Below, piece by piece: positions 29,785-37,605 of a stretch of 64,000 bases of DNA (positions are counted from its first letter, which is position 1; every line of letters starts with the position of its first letter). Origin of the DNA: Fibrobacteraceae bacterium (GTDB taxonomy: Bacteria > Fibrobacterota > Fibrobacteria > Fibrobacterales > Fibrobacteraceae); assembly GCA_017631885.1 (NCBI GenBank), contig JAGBSH010000026.1:29999-93998 (forward strand), written 5' to 3'. The translations under genes and the position numbers were made by a program. Under the pieces are notes generated by a model, which was given only the letters and a program-made list of their open reading frames with translations, had not been told where the DNA came from and did not search any database.

Positions 29785-30648
29785 TCATTTCATTACACAA
29801 GTTTTACAAGACACTTGTTTTGAATCACCAAATCGGTTTTCTGGGTTAGGACAATGAGATTTTGTCCCATCGGGATAAATCCATACTTCTTTTGCAAAGG
29901 GACAATCTAGTGAAGTTTCTTTTTCAAAGAATAAACTCCCCTTTGCTTGGATTGAAAGTCGTTCGCTTTCTGTTTTGATTTTTTCTTGTAATTCTAAATA
30001 CAAATCAGGTGAAATTGCATACTTTACTTTATAAGAATCAGAAGCTAAAGAAAGAAATACCGGCAAATTCCATTTAATTCTTGAAACCTGGCATTCACTT
30101 GCAAATTCTAATATGTCTTGAATAGAATATACATTTAAAGCATTTAAAGTAACTTGTAAAGATAATGTGGCCGTAGATTCTCCATTTGAAATCAATTCTT
30201 TTCTGACTTGTGCGTAAGAAGACACATTCTTTTTCCAATTTTCAAAAGTCAACCCAGGCATTAAATTTTGGAAATGCTCTTGTGAAAAACCCATCAAACT
30301 AATTTTTATATCTGAACAAGATTGCAACAATTTTTTTTGTTTTTCAAATTCAAGATAATTAGGGAATGTTCCATTTGTTGTTAAATTCAGCGGAATATTT
30401 TGATTAAAACAAAATTCTCGCAAGCTTTCAAAATGCGAATAAAGTAAAGGCTCTCCCATAGTAGAAGGTATTACTTCTTTCAATGTTTTCTTGTATTCCG
30501 TAATACTTTTTAACGCTAAAGCTAAAGGCATTTCCCCCATTCCAAACGGAATGCCTCTTTGCCGCATAAAGCACAATGGACAAGATAAGTTACACTTATC
30601 TGGATTGGTCAATAAAGTTATTCGCCAAATATTTTTTTTATTCAGCAT
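29785..30648 (-). CDS. Radical SAM protein, unknown substrate
   Basis: 287 residues. The cluster motif is CNLSCPLC, with Cys19, Cys23 and Cys26 in the CxxxCxxC pattern. GEP (residues about 62-64) and an NLTTNGTFP strand support a functional SAM site. A short C-terminal Cys patch (CPFAKEVWIYPDGTKSHCPN ... CKTC) resembles a SPASM or twitch auxiliary cluster. The start abuts the stop of the flavin reductase gene, so the two are one unit. Peptide or protein modification is possible, but no substrate gene is evident. Confidence 0.85.
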   Translation of the reverse strand: MLNKKNIWRITLLTNPDKCNLSCPLCFMRQRGIPFGMGEMPLALALKSITEYKKTLKEVIPSTMGEPLLYSHFESLREFCFNQNIPLNLTTNGTFPNYLEFEKQKKLLQSCSDIKISLMGFSQEHFQNLMPGLTFENWKKNVSSYAQVRKELISNGESTATLSLQVTLNALNVYSIQDILEFASECQVSRIKWNLPVFLSLASDSYKVKYAISPDLYLELQEKIKTESERLSIQAKGSLFFEKETSLDCPFAKEVWIYPDGTKSHCPNPENRFGDSKQVSCKTCVMK

Positions 30649-31533
30649 TTACTTTAAATTTTCCCTTAAAAATTTATTTGCAGCCAAAGCCGCTTTAGCA
30701 CCTTCAGCCACAGCAACTGCTATTTGTAAAGTTCCTCCAGTACAATCCCCTGCTGCAAACAATCCTGGGATAGACGATTGAAAATTTTCGTCTAACACTA
30801 ATTTAGCATTTTCAAATGCAGCTCCTGCTTTACGAGCTAAATCTGTGGCAGAGGCGCTACCTATAGCAACAAACAAACCATCATAAAGATTTTCAGTATT
30901 ATCTGCAAAACGAATACCTTCAAATTTTTCATTTCCAAGAAGAGATTCTATTTTACGATTTTCAATAATAAAACCTTCGGTATTTTCAAATTCAAGTTCA
31001 TTTCCATTTGTGAGAATAGTAACAGAAGCCGCTACTTGTTTTAATTCAGAAGCTTCGTGCAAGGCATATTCCCCAGAGCCTAAAACCGCAACATTTTTTT
31101 TACGATAAAAGAACGCATCACACACTGCACAATAACTAACACCATGGCCTTCTAATTTTGACAACCCTACAAATGGTTGCTTTTTACGAGCTGCACCTGT
31201 CGCTAAAATACAAACGCTCCCTGAATATTGTTTTTCTTTAGAACTTGCAACAAACACATTGCCATCAAAAAACAAATCAGTGATTTCGTCTTCACTAATT
31301 TCTGCCCCTAATTGACGAGCTTGCGATTTGCCTATTTCTAAAAGTTCTTTACCTGAAACAGGAGTAGCTAAACCATAATAATTTTCAATCAAATGCGCTT
31401 TCGCTAAAGCGCCGCCATCATAGCCAACAATTTGAACAGAATGCCCGGAACGTAAAGCATATAAAGCTGCTGAAATTCCTGCAGGGCCATACCCAATAAT
31501 CAAAAAATCATAAACTTTTTTTTCCATGTTCAT
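30649..31533 (-). CDS. Thioredoxin-reductase-like flavoprotein
   Basis: 294 residues, low-molecular-weight thioredoxin reductase fold. FAD-binding GYGPAGISAALYALRSG is at the N-terminus, the redox pair is Cys135/Cys138 (CAVCDAFF), the NADPH site is VLGSGEYALHEA, and the second FAD site is GLFAAGDCTGG. E. coli TrxB has CATCDGFF. The first motif base GxGxxGxx is GYGPAG, and GSGE replaces the more usual GGGNSA. It may reduce a partner of the adjacent radical SAM protein rather than thioredoxin. Confidence 0.85.
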   Translation of the reverse strand: MNMEKKVYDFLIIGYGPAGISAALYALRSGHSVQIVGYDGGALAKAHLIENYYGLATPVSGKELLEIGKSQARQLGAEISEDEITDLFFDGNVFVASSKEKQYSGSVCILATGAARKKQPFVGLSKLEGHGVSYCAVCDAFFYRKKNVAVLGSGEYALHEASELKQVAASVTILTNGNELEFENTEGFIIENRKIESLLGNEKFEGIRFADNTENLYDGLFVAIGSASATDLARKAGAAFENAKLVLDENFQSSIPGLFAAGDCTGGTLQIAVAVAEGAKAALAANKFLRENLK

Positions 31534-31585
31534 AAATTAAATATTCTTTTTCTAAAAAAGAATACTTCTTGTTTAGTTATTATAA

Positions 31586-31617
31586 AAAAGCCTCGGAAGT
31601 TGGAACAACTTCCGAGG
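31586..31617 (-). terminator. Terminator after rpsA
   Basis: Perfect 12-bp stem CCTCGGAAGTTG/CAACTTCCGAGG with a 3-base loop. On the minus strand it is followed by CTTTTTTAT. It lies 40 bp past the rpsA stop. Confidence 0.92.
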
Positions 31618-31656
31618 ACATTTTACGCAAAAGCGAATTTAGCTTTTCAAGAAAAA

Positions 31657-33405
31657 TTATTCAGCAGCTTCTTCGTTAGCTTTTTTCTTGGAAGCTTTTT
31701 TCTTAGGAGCTTCAGCATTTTCGCCAGGCTTATGAGCATTCATCCATTCCTGAACTTCTGCTTCATCGCGGTTTTTGAAATAATCGGCAACAGACAAATA
31801 GAGTTTGCGGTTGTCCATATCAATTTCAGTAACCACAGCAGGAACATCATCGCCTACTTTGAAAGCGTCTGCTGGAACCTTGATGAATTCAGCAGAAAGC
31901 TTAGAAACAGGGATAAAGCCTTCTAAACCGTCATCTAATTCAACCACGACACCGCGGTCTAAAAGACGAACGATTTTACCTTTCACTTCAGAATCAACTG
32001 GGTGAGTTGTTTCTACTACATCCCATGGATCTTCTGTGAGGTGTTTCATAGAAAGAGAAATGCGACGTTTTTCACGGTCTACAGCTAAGACAACACATTC
32101 AACCTTATCGCCCTTCTTAACGAGTTCGTTAGGGTGAGTGATTTTCTTTGTCCAAGACATATCAGAAACGTGAATCAAGCCATCAACACCTTCCTTGATT
32201 TCAACGAATGCACCGAAAGAAGCAAGGTTGCGGATTTCACCAACAACACGAGCGCCTGGTGGCAATTCAGCATCAATAGAATCCCATGGATCAGATTCAA
32301 GCTGTTTCATACCAAGAGAAATGCGTTCTGCATCTTCTTCAACTTTAAGAACGACAGCTTCAACTTCTTGACCAACAACCAAAATTTTGGAAGGGTGTTT
32401 AACATGTTGAGTCCAAGACATTTCAGAAACGTGAATAAGGCCTTCAATGCCACTATCAAGTTCAATGAATGCACCATAATCAGTGATGGAAACAACTTTA
32501 CCTGTAGCAATCATACCTTCTGGGTAACGAGCTGCAACGTCTTTCCAAGGATGTGGTTTCAATTGTTTCATGCCAAGAGAAATGCGTTCCTTCTTGTCGT
32601 TAAAGTCAAGAACCTTAACTTCAACTTCTTGACCGAGTTGGAGCATTTCAGATGGGTGATTGATGCGCTTGTAGCTCATATCGGTGATATGGAGAAGACC
32701 ATCTACGCCACCGAGATCAATGAAGGCTCCGAAATCTGTAATATTCTTAACGATACCCTTACGAACTTGGTCTTTTTCAAGAGTATCCAAGATGTCTCCA
32801 CGTTGACGATTGCGTTCTTCTTCAAGAACAACACGGCGGGAAACAACAATATTGCGGCGAGTCTTATTTACCTTGATAACCTTAAGGTCAAATTCTTGGC
32901 CAATCAAAGCATTGATATCTGGAATCTGGCGTAAATCGATTTGGGAACCTGGCAAGAAAGCATCAATGCCAAAGAGATCCACAACAACACCACCCTTGAT
33001 ACGCTTTGTAAGAGCACCGCGGACAATTTCATTATTTTCGAAAGCTTCGTGAATGCGATCCCAAACGCGGACAAAGTCTGCTTTTTGTTTGGAAAGAACC
33101 AAACGGCCATCGCCATCTTCGAGTTTTTCCACGAATACTTCAATTTCGGACCCAACTTCTAAAGTATCGGAATCCTTAAATTCTGCACGGTCAATAACGC
33201 CTTCAGACTTGAAGTTCACATCGATAAGAACTTCTTGGTCATCAACATGACTGATTTTACCTACAACGAGCTTGCCTGGTTCGAGGCAATCCATAACGGC
33301 GTAAACATCAGCGGCTTCAGAAGATTTAATCTTGCCGAGTTCCGCTTCAGCGGCGAGAATTTCGTCCAGGTCTTCCTGGGAACCGAAAAGAATTTTGTTG
33401 GACAT
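31657..33405 (-). CDS. rpsA: 30S ribosomal protein S1
   Basis: 582 residues with six S1 RNA-binding repeats between about 40 and 545, with recurring GxVxxxxxxGxFVEL-type cores (for example FGAFIDLGGVDGLLHITDMS and YGAFIELDSGIEGLIHVSEM). A lysine-rich acidic tail ends the protein. S1 recruits mRNA to the 30S subunit, important where Shine-Dalgarno sites are weak, as in several genes here. It is separated from cmk by two bases, the same order as in E. coli, and is followed by a strong terminator. Confidence 0.97.
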   Translation of the reverse strand: MSNKILFGSQEDLDEILAAEAELGKIKSSEAADVYAVMDCLEPGKLVVGKISHVDDQEVLIDVNFKSEGVIDRAEFKDSDTLEVGSEIEVFVEKLEDGDGRLVLSKQKADFVRVWDRIHEAFENNEIVRGALTKRIKGGVVVDLFGIDAFLPGSQIDLRQIPDINALIGQEFDLKVIKVNKTRRNIVVSRRVVLEEERNRQRGDILDTLEKDQVRKGIVKNITDFGAFIDLGGVDGLLHITDMSYKRINHPSEMLQLGQEVEVKVLDFNDKKERISLGMKQLKPHPWKDVAARYPEGMIATGKVVSITDYGAFIELDSGIEGLIHVSEMSWTQHVKHPSKILVVGQEVEAVVLKVEEDAERISLGMKQLESDPWDSIDAELPPGARVVGEIRNLASFGAFVEIKEGVDGLIHVSDMSWTKKITHPNELVKKGDKVECVVLAVDREKRRISLSMKHLTEDPWDVVETTHPVDSEVKGKIVRLLDRGVVVELDDGLEGFIPVSKLSAEFIKVPADAFKVGDDVPAVVTEIDMDNRKLYLSVADYFKNRDEAEVQEWMNAHKPGENAEAPKKKASKKKANEEAAE

Positions 33406-33407
33406 AT

Positions 33408-34103
33408 TTATTTCTTTTGGTTGTGTGAAGGTGATTCAAGTGTCGCACCTACGCTTACGGCAGCACGAATCTTCTCCACTTGTTGTTCTATGGTTAAGTG
33501 CGTAGTATCAATTTCAACAGCGTCTTCTGCCTTACGCAAAGGCGCCACTTTCCTGTTAGAATCTTGTTCATCACGTTCAGCTAAACTTTCCATCACTTCT
33601 TCAAGGGAAACATTTTCTCCACGCAAAAGAAGCTCTTCCATACGACGTTTAGCACGAACTTTAAGATCGGTCACAAGAAAAAACTTAAACTGTGCATTAG
33701 GAAACACAACTGTCCCGATATCTCTGCCATCCAAAACACAAGAAGCTTTAGAGCCAAATTCTCTTTGCTTTTCTGTTAAAGCCTCTCTAACTTCTGGGAT
33801 AGCGCTATACAAACTCACTGAACCAGACACTCTAGAGCTACGAATATCTGTTTCTCTAGAAACTCCATTTATCAAAATATGATTTTCGCCATCAAAAGAA
33901 ATTTCTGTCTTTTGAAGAACATTTTTTAAAGCATCTGTATTTTCAGGAGAAATATTTGCGTCTAATGCAACAAGTGCAATTGCACGATACATAGCTCCGG
34001 TATCAAGATACGTGATACCAAGATTTTTAGCAAGCAAACGAGCCGTTGTGCTCTTACCCGTTCCGCTAGGACCATCTATTGCAATTACAAAATGTGAATT
34101 CAT
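33408..34103 (-). CDS. cmk: Cytidylate kinase
   Basis: 231 residues from the ATG at 34103; a TTG at 34112 is in frame. P-loop IDGPSGTGKST at the N-terminus, then YLDTGAMYRA and DGRDIGTVVFPNA, the CMP-binding parts. It phosphorylates CMP and dCMP. A TATAAT box (34112-34117 on the minus strand) lies only nine bases before the ATG, so the leader would be very short if it is the promoter. It is co-transcribed with rpsA. Confidence 0.96.
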   Translation of the reverse strand: MNSHFVIAIDGPSGTGKSTTARLLAKNLGITYLDTGAMYRAIALVALDANISPENTDALKNVLQKTEISFDGENHILINGVSRETDIRSSRVSGSVSLYSAIPEVREALTEKQREFGSKASCVLDGRDIGTVVFPNAQFKFFLVTDLKVRAKRRMEELLLRGENVSLEEVMESLAERDEQDSNRKVAPLRKAEDAVEIDTTHLTIEQQVEKIRAAVSVGATLESPSHNQKK

Positions 34104-34189
34104 TGTCGCCAATTATAGAAAAAGCAAATGCAGATATTTTTTTAATTCTCTTAAATTCACTCAAAAAACCACACTTTTTTAGCTATTTA

Positions 34190-34325
34190 TCGGGGTGTTC
34201 CCCGCACTTTGTGCGGGGTCGGGCTGCCCGCGTTATCTCGTGTTGCCACATTTTATCTTACCCCAGTCTTGCCTTTAGGTTACTTCGCTACACTCGTAAT
34301 GACAAGAACTTTTCTAGTCTGCAAC
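34190..34325. repeat. Repeat cluster B with GC-rich hairpin
   Basis: Begins with a perfect 8-bp stem CCCCGCAC/GTGCGGGG around TTT (34200-34218), then a stretch ending in TTACTTCGCTACACTCGTAATGACAAG, written here in two parts: TTACTTCGCTAC and CTCGTAATGACAAG. This matches the right end of the ~100-bp units at 35247 and 42635. Only one half-unit is recognisable. Open frames here are not credible genes. Confidence 0.65.
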
Positions 34326-34515
34326 TCTTATTGCAAAGGAACAATGAATAATTGGCGACTTGTCTTTGCAAACAAATGTGTCAACACTCGTCCGTTCAGC
34401 CTCGCTCCCAAAAACAAAAAAAACAGAAAAATCCCGCGAGTCCGAACCCTGACGGGCTTTCATCCCTAACACATTTCTATTAAAATAGTCTCGTTTTTTT
34501 CGCTTATGAGGTCAG

Positions 34516-34578
34516 ATTACCCCACAGCACAAGCATCGTTCACCATAATTAAGCACAATGCCCCGATGGGGTAATTAG
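34516..34578. other. Inverted repeat with nested hairpin
   Basis: ATTACCCCA at 34516-34524 and TGGGGTAAT near 34567-34575 are inverted copies about 42 bases apart. CCCC next to the right arm can instead pair locally as CCCCGATGGGG, so two exclusive folds are possible. There is no T run on either side to make a plain terminator. On the minus strand it begins at the stop of the frameshifted reading frame next to it. Confidence 0.4.
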
Positions 34579-34851
34579 AGTTTCAGAACCTTTTCGCTTG
34601 TTTTTAAATCACCTTCAACATGCTCTTCTGCTGGGCTTTTATAAACCACAAAACAATAGCAAGCAATGCAAACAAAACCAACACCTTCTTCATAGCGAAG
34701 ACCTTCTATTTGATGAAAGGTTGTAAAAAATCGCTTCCCTCCCAGTTTTTGGGCAAAAGTATAAGTTTTCCAACAAGTTCCGTTTAAATTTATGTCTTTT
34801 TTTTTGACTTTTTCAATAGCAAATCACAAAATAAAATTTTGTAAATTTCAT
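34575..34851 (-). pseudogene. Possible frameshifted small gene
   Basis: The minus strand is open for 82 codons (34823-34575), rare in such AT-rich non-coding DNA, and the translation looks protein-like: NGTCWKTYTFAQKLGG, then RYEEGVGFVCIACYCFVVYK and SPAEEHVEGDLKTSEK. It has no ATG, GTG or TTG near its start. The ATG at 34851 starts MKFTKFYFVI in another frame and would join it if one T near 34821 were removed, hence the pseudogene call. A competing frame, 34604-34693, has a GAAGG site and encodes a 29-residue hydrophobic peptide (MKKVLVLFALLAIVLWFIK...). Only one of these can be the real product, or none. Confidence 0.3.
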
Positions 34852-34897
34852 AATAACCGCGAAATTACAAGAATGCCATTAAAATTTTTGCTCCTTC

Positions 34898-34984
34898 ATG
34901 ATACACCTAATCTGAAGGCAAACTCTAGAAATACAGCGTTTTATGTGTATCATAGAGCGTATCATGAACCAAAAGCGTATTATG
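34898..34984 (+). other. Duplicated-arm stem-loop before an orphan terminator
   Basis: ATGATACAC (34898-34906) can pair with GTGTATCAT (34945-34953), and CATGATAC with GTATCATG (34959-34966), so two exclusive stems share one left arm. Three direct copies of AGCGTwTyATG begin at 34935, 34956 and 34974. A 67-codon frame (34792-34995) runs through it, ending two bases before the terminator, but shows no family resemblance. A small regulatory RNA ending at 35025 is an alternative reading. Confidence 0.35.
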
Positions 34985-34996
34985 ATTTTTTTTAGC

Positions 34997-35025
34997 AAAC
35001 TATTCCTAGTTGGAATAGTTTTTTT
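34997..35025 (+). terminator. Orphan plus-strand terminator
   Basis: A perfect 10-bp stem AAACTATTCC/GGAATAGTTT with a 5-base loop runs into TTTT. No recognised plus-strand gene precedes it for several kilobases, which implies an unrecognised short transcript. A weak TTGACT box lies at 34804-34809. Confidence 0.7.
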
Positions 35026-35104
35026 ACGCTTACCACATTTCGCAATCACTCACGAAAGAACTTATCCGAATTTATTTTCATTACAATAGACTTTCTTGCG
35101 AGCT

Positions 35105-35515
35105 ATTTTTGCCACTCATTATGGAACTTGCACGCAGTTCTTGTCACTTGCGAGCCGTGCTAAATGCACGGCGCGGTAATCTACTTGCCAACAGATCGCC
35201 ACACTGCGTTCGCGATGACAACCTGTTTTTACACTTGCCCGCGAACCTTGTCATTGCGATGGAACGTAGTGACAGAAGCAATCTCATTGCAAGCAACACT
35301 TGTTTTTGGATTACTTCGCTACTATCGTAGTGACAAAAAAACAAGATCGCCACACGGCACAAGTGCCGTTCGCGATGACTATCCTGAACTTGTCATTACG
35401 AGCCGTGCAGAAAGCACGGCGTGGTAATCTCCTTGCCATGACAACTTGCCAACAGATGGCCGCGTCGTCTTTAAAAAGACTCCTAGCCATGACAATTCTC
35501 ATCTTGTTCGCGAAG
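35105..35515. repeat. Repeat cluster C, TTGTCATnGCGA family
   Basis: Contains one ~100-bp unit at 35247-35347, the same as the tandem pair in cluster D apart from a few bases. Other units have the core GAGCCGTGC..GCACGGC (near 35150 and 35398), the CACACTGCGTTCGCGATGAC core (near 35195) and the GGCCGCGTCGTC..AAGACTCC core (near 35458). Units are bounded by TTGTCATnGCGA or its complement. No gene is supported here. Confidence 0.8.
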
Positions 35516-35529
35516 GTTAGTTTCCCCTA

Positions 35530-35566
35530 AAAAAAAGTCACAAGAAATACTCTTGCGACTTTTTTA
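35530..35566 (-). terminator. Terminator after the 210-residue lipoprotein gene
   Basis: On the minus strand, AAAAAGTCGCAAGA pairs with TCTTGTGACTTTTT (one G-T wobble) around a 5-base loop, then a T run. It lies about 20 bp past the stop at 35586. Confidence 0.85.
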
Positions 35567-35585
35567 ATAAGATTCTATAAAACTA

Positions 35586-36218
35586 TTATTCGCCGTAATA
35601 GCCTTCTTCTTCAGCAGGAGTTTCACTTGATTCTTCTGCTGTACCCAAGGCTTCTTTTGCAGCATCGGTGTTAGTATCTTCATATTGTTCTGGAGCAAGC
35701 AATTCGCCAGTGCTACCATATTTACGTTTTTCTTCGTCTGTTAAGCGATTAGTCATTACTTCAACTTGTGGTTCATCGGCGTTTTCTTCTTCTTCAAGAA
35801 TCTTGCGACCTTCTTCTAAACGACGTTGAATGCGAGCTTTTTCCATTTCTTCTAAGTTGGTACCCACTTTAGCTTGTTCTTCAGAAACCAAGTAACGAGT
35901 ATTAGCTTGATCAAGAACTTCTTTAACGCCAATGAGACGACCTTTACCATCAACAGTCCATTGCATACGACGCATCGTAGAAAGAGGCATACGAGCAGCG
36001 GCCTTTTGATATTCTGGTTTGAATGTTACACCATCACCAATTTCAGATGCTTCGGAAGGAGTTACATATTGCAAAGCCTCTGCCCAACGAGCACTTTGGG
36101 TACAAGTAGTAAACCCGACTAAAGCGTCGTTTATAGCATCTGGGTTATCGCTTTTTACACCAGCACAAGCTGTAAGCATTAACACACAACTCAAAGTAGC
36201 AATGAGTGATTTAAGCAT
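35586..36218 (-). CDS. Acidic-tailed lipoprotein, unknown function
   Basis: 210 residues from the ATG at 36218, chosen because GGAGG lies five bases upstream; the frame is open to 36353 but without a signal. Lipobox LTAC makes Cys18 the lipid site. The mature part begins with a helical domain containing SARWAEALQYVTPSEASEI and a WTVDGKGRLIGV strand, then a charged coiled-coil-like helix (EEMEKARIQRRLEEGRKILEEEE). The tail is Glu/Thr-rich and disordered. I do not recognise a family. It is divergent from the TraB gene across 102 bp. Confidence 0.8.
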   Translation of the reverse strand: MLKSLIATLSCVLMLTACAGVKSDNPDAINDALVGFTTCTQSARWAEALQYVTPSEASEIGDGVTFKPEYQKAAARMPLSTMRRMQWTVDGKGRLIGVKEVLDQANTRYLVSEEQAKVGTNLEEMEKARIQRRLEEGRKILEEEENADEPQVEVMTNRLTDEEKRKYGSTGELLAPEQYEDTNTDAAKEALGTAEESSETPAEEEGYYGE

Positions 36219-36320
36219 TTTTACCTCCAAAAAATCTACCCAACTACAAAATATATTTTTATTCCAAGAAAAATTGAATATTTTTTTTATAAATAACCAC
36301 ATTTTTCTATCATTTGCCGC

Positions 36321-37499
36321 ATGTCTGAAACTATTCATAACGATATTCTCCACTTAACAACATCTACCGACAAGGAAATTTTCCTTATCGGCACGGCTCA
36401 TATTTCTGAAAACTCTCGAATTTTAGTCAGAGAAGTAATTGAAAATGAGCAACCAGATGCTGTTTGTGTAGAACTTGACGCTGGTAGACTTTTATCCCTA
36501 GACGAACCTGAAAGGTGGAAAACTACCGATTTAAAAACCGTTATTAAAGAAAAACAACTTGGTACTCTTGTCGCCAATTTGATTCTCGGTTCTTACCAAA
36601 AACGTATGGGAAACCAAACTGGCGTAAAACCAGGCGCTGAACTTTATGAAGCTGTTTTAGCCGCTCGAGAAAAAAATATTCCTATTGTTCTTTCTGATAG
36701 AAACATAAAAATCACTTTAAAAAGAGCTTGGGCTTCTACTCCATGGTATCGAAAATTTTCCCTGCTCGGCGGACTTTTTGCAAGTTTATTTGATAAATCT
36801 GAAATCAGTGAAGAAGAACTGCAAAAAATGAAAGAGCAAGACACGCTCAATACTTTAATGCAAGAATTTGGGAAAACCTACCCAGAAATCAAGCAAGTGC
36901 TTATTCATGAACGAGATTTGTTCCTTGCTTCTTCTATTGATTCTGCAGAAGGCAAAAAAATTGTTGCAGTTGTTGGTGCTGGTCACAGAGAAGGAATTCG
37001 TGAAATTCTTGAAACTGGAAAAACTGTCAGCGATAAAACCCCACTCGAAGTGATTCCTCCAAAATCTTTATTTTCAAAAGTTGTTGGTTGGGCTATTCCT
37101 ATTGCAATTGTTGGTTCATTAATTGCGTTAGGAATTCATGCGGGAATTGAAAAAGCTGGTGAAGCAAGTCTTTATTGGGCTATGCTTACTGGTGGCGGAG
37201 CCATGCTTGGAACGATTATTGCTGGAGGCCACCCACTTACTATATTAACAGCACTTGTAGCAGCTCCTTTTACTGGTTTAACTCCCTTAATTGGCGTTGG
37301 CTTTTTCACAGCGCTTGTTCAAGTTTACATGCGCCCACCAAGAGTTAAAGAAATGGAAACTTTAACTGAAGATATTTGGCATTTTAAACTTTGGTGGAAA
37401 AACAGAGCACTTCGCGTGTTCCTCTGCTTTTTATTGCCTGGGTTCCCAGCGATTATCGGGAAAATTCTTGCAATATTTAATATTTACCAATCGTTTTAA
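36321..37499 (+). CDS. TraB-family membrane protein
   Basis: 392 residues. The TraB/GumN domain covers about 1-235 with IFLIGTAHISENS, VCVELDAGR and VVGAGHREGI; the GTAH and GAGH pieces hold the histidines thought to bind metal in this clan related to Tiki proteases. The C-terminal 150 residues have four to five membrane helices (for example WAIPIAIVGSLIALGIHAGI). A proteolytic role is inferred for the clan, not proven for bacterial TraB. A strong terminator follows, so it is monocistronic. Confidence 0.88.
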   Translation: MSETIHNDILHLTTSTDKEIFLIGTAHISENSRILVREVIENEQPDAVCVELDAGRLLSLDEPERWKTTDLKTVIKEKQLGTLVANLILGSYQKRMGNQTGVKPGAELYEAVLAAREKNIPIVLSDRNIKITLKRAWASTPWYRKFSLLGGLFASLFDKSEISEEELQKMKEQDTLNTLMQEFGKTYPEIKQVLIHERDLFLASSIDSAEGKKIVAVVGAGHREGIREILETGKTVSDKTPLEVIPPKSLFSKVVGWAIPIAIVGSLIALGIHAGIEKAGEASLYWAMLTGGGAMLGTIIAGGHPLTILTALVAAPFTGLTPLIGVGFFTALVQVYMRPPRVKEMETLTEDIWHFKLWWKNRALRVFLCFLLPGFPAIIGKILAIFNIYQSF

Positions 37500-37517
37500 T
37501 TTCTTGTGAAATAACTA

Positions 37518-37549
37518 AACAGCGACGAATTTTTCGTCGCTGTTTTTTT
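37518..37549 (+). terminator. Terminator after the TraB gene
   Basis: Perfect 12-bp stem AACAGCGACGAA/TTCGTCGCTGTT with a TTT loop and a T run, 19 bp past the stop. Confidence 0.92.
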
Positions 37550-37605
37550 AGTATAAAGAGCATTATAAAAAAACAATTTTATACGTATTTTCTTAGCTGA
37601 TGCTT

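Noticed and set aside
34792..34995. 67-codon plus-strand frame as a gene
   Set aside because: It has no family resemblance and weak signals, and it overlaps the frameshifted minus-strand frame. Its end next to the terminator is suggestive but not enough, so it is mentioned only within the stem-loop entry.
34845..35025. 6S RNA
   Set aside because: The length is suitable, but the 5' and 3' ends do not form the long closing stem with a central bubble.
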